DNA of 43,358 nucleotides from Treponema sp. (GTDB lineage Bacteria > Spirochaetota > Spirochaetia > Treponematales > Breznakiellaceae). Location of the stretch: NCBI GenBank assembly GCA_031265435.1, contig JAISCR010000205.1, positions 1 through 43,358 of the forward strand, written 5' to 3'. The position numbers and the translations under genes are program-made. How positions within the stretch are numbered: position 1 is the first letter of the stretch; every line of letters begins with the position of its first letter. The notes under the pieces are model-generated. The model was not told the DNA's origin, did no database searches, and worked only from the letters and a program-made list of their open reading frames with translations. Below, one piece after another: positions 42,264-43,358 of the stretch.

Positions 42264-42428
42264 GTGTGGGTGTTCTTTTTCCTGCTCATTAACCGGAAAG
42301 AGGGAAAGCGGCTTATTGAGACGCTTATCGAAAAGGTGAATGAAGCCTCCCAAAAATCGGACGAAATGATCCGCAAGGTAGACGCCTATACAGAGCGGGC
42401 CAACAAGAAACTAAGGGAGACGGTATGA
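42264..42428 (+). CDS. Small hypothetical protein (54 residues), GTG start
   Basis: A hydrophobic N-terminus (VWVFFFLLI) is followed by a charged amphipathic helix (KRLIETLIEKVNEASQKSDE). GAGG lies eight bases before the GTG. The TGA overlaps the ATG of the next frame. It resembles small phage or plasmid membrane proteins, but I do not recognise a family. The same frame stays open about 80 bases further upstream without a better start, so it may be the 3' end of a broken gene. Confidence 0.35.
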   Translation: MWVFFFLLINRKEGKRLIETLIEKVNEASQKSDEMIRKVDAYTERANKKLRETV

Positions 42429-42502
42429 GACATTGGTACTTGCCCTTCCTGGGCTTGGCCGCCTTGACCGGGGGCTCAGGCTTCTTCCGGGGGCGGATCA
42501 TG
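42425..42502 (+). pseudogene. Truncated small membrane-protein ORF
   Basis: MRHWYLPFLGLAALTGGSGF begins a frame coupled (ATGA) to the preceding small ORF. After about 26 codons it runs antisense through the antitoxin gene, so only the N-terminus looks real. The toxin-antitoxin module appears to have been inserted here. Confidence 0.3.
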
Positions 42503-42508
42503 CCAGTA

Positions 42509-42868
42509 TTAGATAAACCGTCCCGGACTTATCCTAAAGACTTCGGACAATTGATACGCGGTTTTACGGCTTATGGGCTTTGCGCTATGCTCCATATTGG
42601 AAATCTTCTGTTTGGTTACGCCGATCCGGGCCGCAAGATCCTCCTGCGTCATGTTGTGTAGCGTCCGGTAAAAGCGAAGGGTGTTTCCAGGCGTTTCTTG
42701 TTCCTTCATTTCCCGGTACCAGTCCATTTCCGTTATGGGCATAGTTTCCCCATCCTCAAAAATAGACAGAGCAGGGCCAAAATCTTTTTTCAGAAGTTTA
42801 AGGTATTTATCGGGAATCTCTCCCTGCACGGTAAACTCAATAGGGGGCTTTTTCACGACTGCCAACAT
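42509..42868 (-). CDS. XRE-family antitoxin (HigA-like)
   Basis: A 119-residue protein. The first half (about 1-55) is an arm that would cap the toxin. The HTH lies at about 70-110: TLRFYRTLHNMTQEDLAARIGVTKQKISNMEH. It should neutralise the toxin upstream and repress the shared promoter. GGAGG six bases before the ATG at 42868 fixes the start; the frame is open to 42931 inside the toxin gene. It overlaps the toxin gene by 32 bases. Confidence 0.8.
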   Translation of the reverse strand: MLAVVKKPPIEFTVQGEIPDKYLKLLKKDFGPALSIFEDGETMPITEMDWYREMKEQETPGNTLRFYRTLHNMTQEDLAARIGVTKQKISNMEHSAKPISRKTAYQLSEVFRISPGRFI

Positions 42869-43103
42869 ATTCAACCTCCACGACATAAGAGCCGTTCTCA
42901 TTGCGCCAGACGGCGACCCAACTATAGGCAAGATGACAATGGTACTGGTCTTTGCCCAGCTTGCTGTAGTTTCGGTATTCAGGACGTACCGGGCCGGTTT
43001 CCCGAATATCGTTCACCAGGTGGAACAGCGTCCGCTTCGCGTTTTCGGGCATTTCCCGAAGCGTCTTTTCCAGCTTTTTTGGCATACGGACACTGTATTC
43101 CAC
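42837..43103 (-). CDS. RelE/HigB-like mRNA interferase toxin
   Basis: An 88-residue toxin of the RelE superfamily. YHCHLAYSWVAVWRNENGSYVVEVEYVGSREKAPY is the typical C-terminal beta-sheet with the conserved Arg and the terminal REKAPY. Relatives cleave mRNA at the ribosome. The toxin-first gene order matches higBA. The frame begins with GTG at 43103 without a clear ribosome-binding site; ATG 43085 would remove the first strand. Confidence 0.8.
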   Translation of the reverse strand: MEYSVRMPKKLEKTLREMPENAKRTLFHLVNDIRETGPVRPEYRNYSKLGKDQYHCHLAYSWVAVWRNENGSYVVEVEYVGSREKAPY

Positions 43104-43112
43104 ACGATAAAG

Positions 43113-43138
43113 GTAATAGATTTTTTATTACTTGTCAA
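43113..43138 (-). promoter_or_regulatory. Toxin-antitoxin promoter and operator
   Basis: On the minus strand TTGACA (43138-43133) is followed at once by GTAATA-AAAAATC-TATTAC (43131-43113), an inverted repeat lying in the spacer and -10 region. It is the expected site for autorepression by the XRE antitoxin. Confidence 0.55.
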
Positions 43139-43160
43139 GGACCTTAGACTTCCGTAAATT

Positions 43161-43280
43161 GAACTTTGACGTGCCCCCACGGAGGGGCAGCCAGTCTCGA
43201 CCCCCGTTGGGCCGATGATCCTCCGCGGAGCAGAGCTCCGCGGTATCTTTAGCTTCGCCGTTGTTCGAACGGAGGCTCGG
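43161..43280. other. Series of stem-loops at the window edge
   Basis: Three consecutive hairpins: TGCCCC/GGGGCA (about 43171-43190), CCGCGGAGC-AGA-GCTCCGCGG (43223-43243) and CCGTT/AACGG (about 43258-43272). No reading frame or known RNA family is recognised. They could be a terminator plus repeat elements, or part of a structured RNA continuing past the window. Confidence 0.35.
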
Positions 43281-43358
43281 TCGTAAGGAAGTTTATTATA
43301 CCGTCTGGTTTAATACCAAATTTTCGTAAGCATTGCGTTAGTTGAGCCGGGGCAGAGC

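Noticed and set aside
42088-42339. 83-codon frame starting inside tRNA-Gly
   Set aside because: It reads through the tRNA and its terminator and has no ribosome-binding site.
43161-43358. Integron attC sites (treponemes can carry large integrons)
   Set aside because: The GTTAGTT near 43338 does not fit the GTTRRRY core and no paired RYYYAAC site was found; no integrase is in the window.

Overview
This window looks like a chromosomal segment of a spirochaete, most likely a Treponema-type gut organism. The indicators are a P83/100-family surface/periplasmic antigen gene, a PUR-domain protein of the kind described as BpuR in Borrelia, NifS/NifU-type Fe-S genes, a tig-clpP-clpX-lon cluster, and several large uncharacterised periplasmic proteins. 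Base composition is mixed by eye: 11-26 kb and 30-42 kb are GC-rich housekeeping DNA, while 0.2-7 kb and especially 27.0-29.4 kb are clearly more AT-rich. No species identification is possible without a database search.

Layout. (1) 1-1.7 kb is a scarred region: the C-terminus of an NlpC/P60-like hydrolase, a small XRE regulator on the minus strand, and a decaying IS3-family transposase. (2) 1.77-10.95 kb is a carbohydrate-utilisation locus on the plus strand. A consensus promoter with a LacI-type palindrome in its spacer drives two CUT1 ABC permeases and a solute-binding protein that lacks the lipobox cysteine. A terminator/attenuator follows, then a zinc-dependent dehydrogenase, a beta-lactamase-fold serine hydrolase, a GH95 alpha-L-fucosidase-family enzyme and an MBL-fold hydrolase. 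(3) 11.1-12.3 kb carries a phosphoribosyltransferase and RNase HII, ended by a UUCG hairpin terminator shared with the convergent phosphohexomutase/PUR-domain operon (12.4-14.6 kb). (4) 14.6-16.6 kb is nifS-nifU. (5) 16.6-21.2 kb (minus) is P83/100, a beta-propeller/HEAT protein and an Fe-S rRNA uracil methyltransferase. (6) 21.2-23.5 kb (plus) is an alpha/beta hydrolase and a poly(A) polymerase/CCA-type nucleotidyltransferase started by TTG. (7) 23.5-27.0 kb (minus) holds a TPR protein with a dead peptidase site, a P-loop/Asp23 fusion, an RluA-family pseudouridine synthase whose only full-length start is AUA, and nrdR.

(8) 27.0-29.4 kb is an AT-rich island. A strong promoter leads into four overlapping reading frames: two tiny ORFs, a lipoprotein with a carboxypeptidase-regulatory-like domain, and a SPASM radical SAM enzyme. 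This is the rSAM/lipoprotein pair, whose chemistry is not known to me. Related degenerate repeats lie on both sides in opposite orientation. It is the best candidate here for an undescribed system.

(9) 29.4-36.6 kb is a GT4 glycosyltransferase overlapping tail-to-tail with lon, then clpX, clpP, tig and tRNA-Leu(UAG). The tRNA-Leu has a 17-bp duplicate of its 3' end and an inverted T-arm copy downstream. (10) 36.6-41.9 kb is an oligopeptide/dipeptide ABC transporter (oppA-B-C plus a fused OppD-OppF ATPase). (11) 42.0-43.36 kb is tRNA-Gly(GCC) with an unusual T-loop, then small accessory ORFs and a RelE/HigB-like toxin with an XRE antitoxin. A recurrent feature is a consensus or near-consensus -10 box placed only 5-7 bases before a start codon that has no Shine-Dalgarno sequence, suggesting several leaderless mRNAs.
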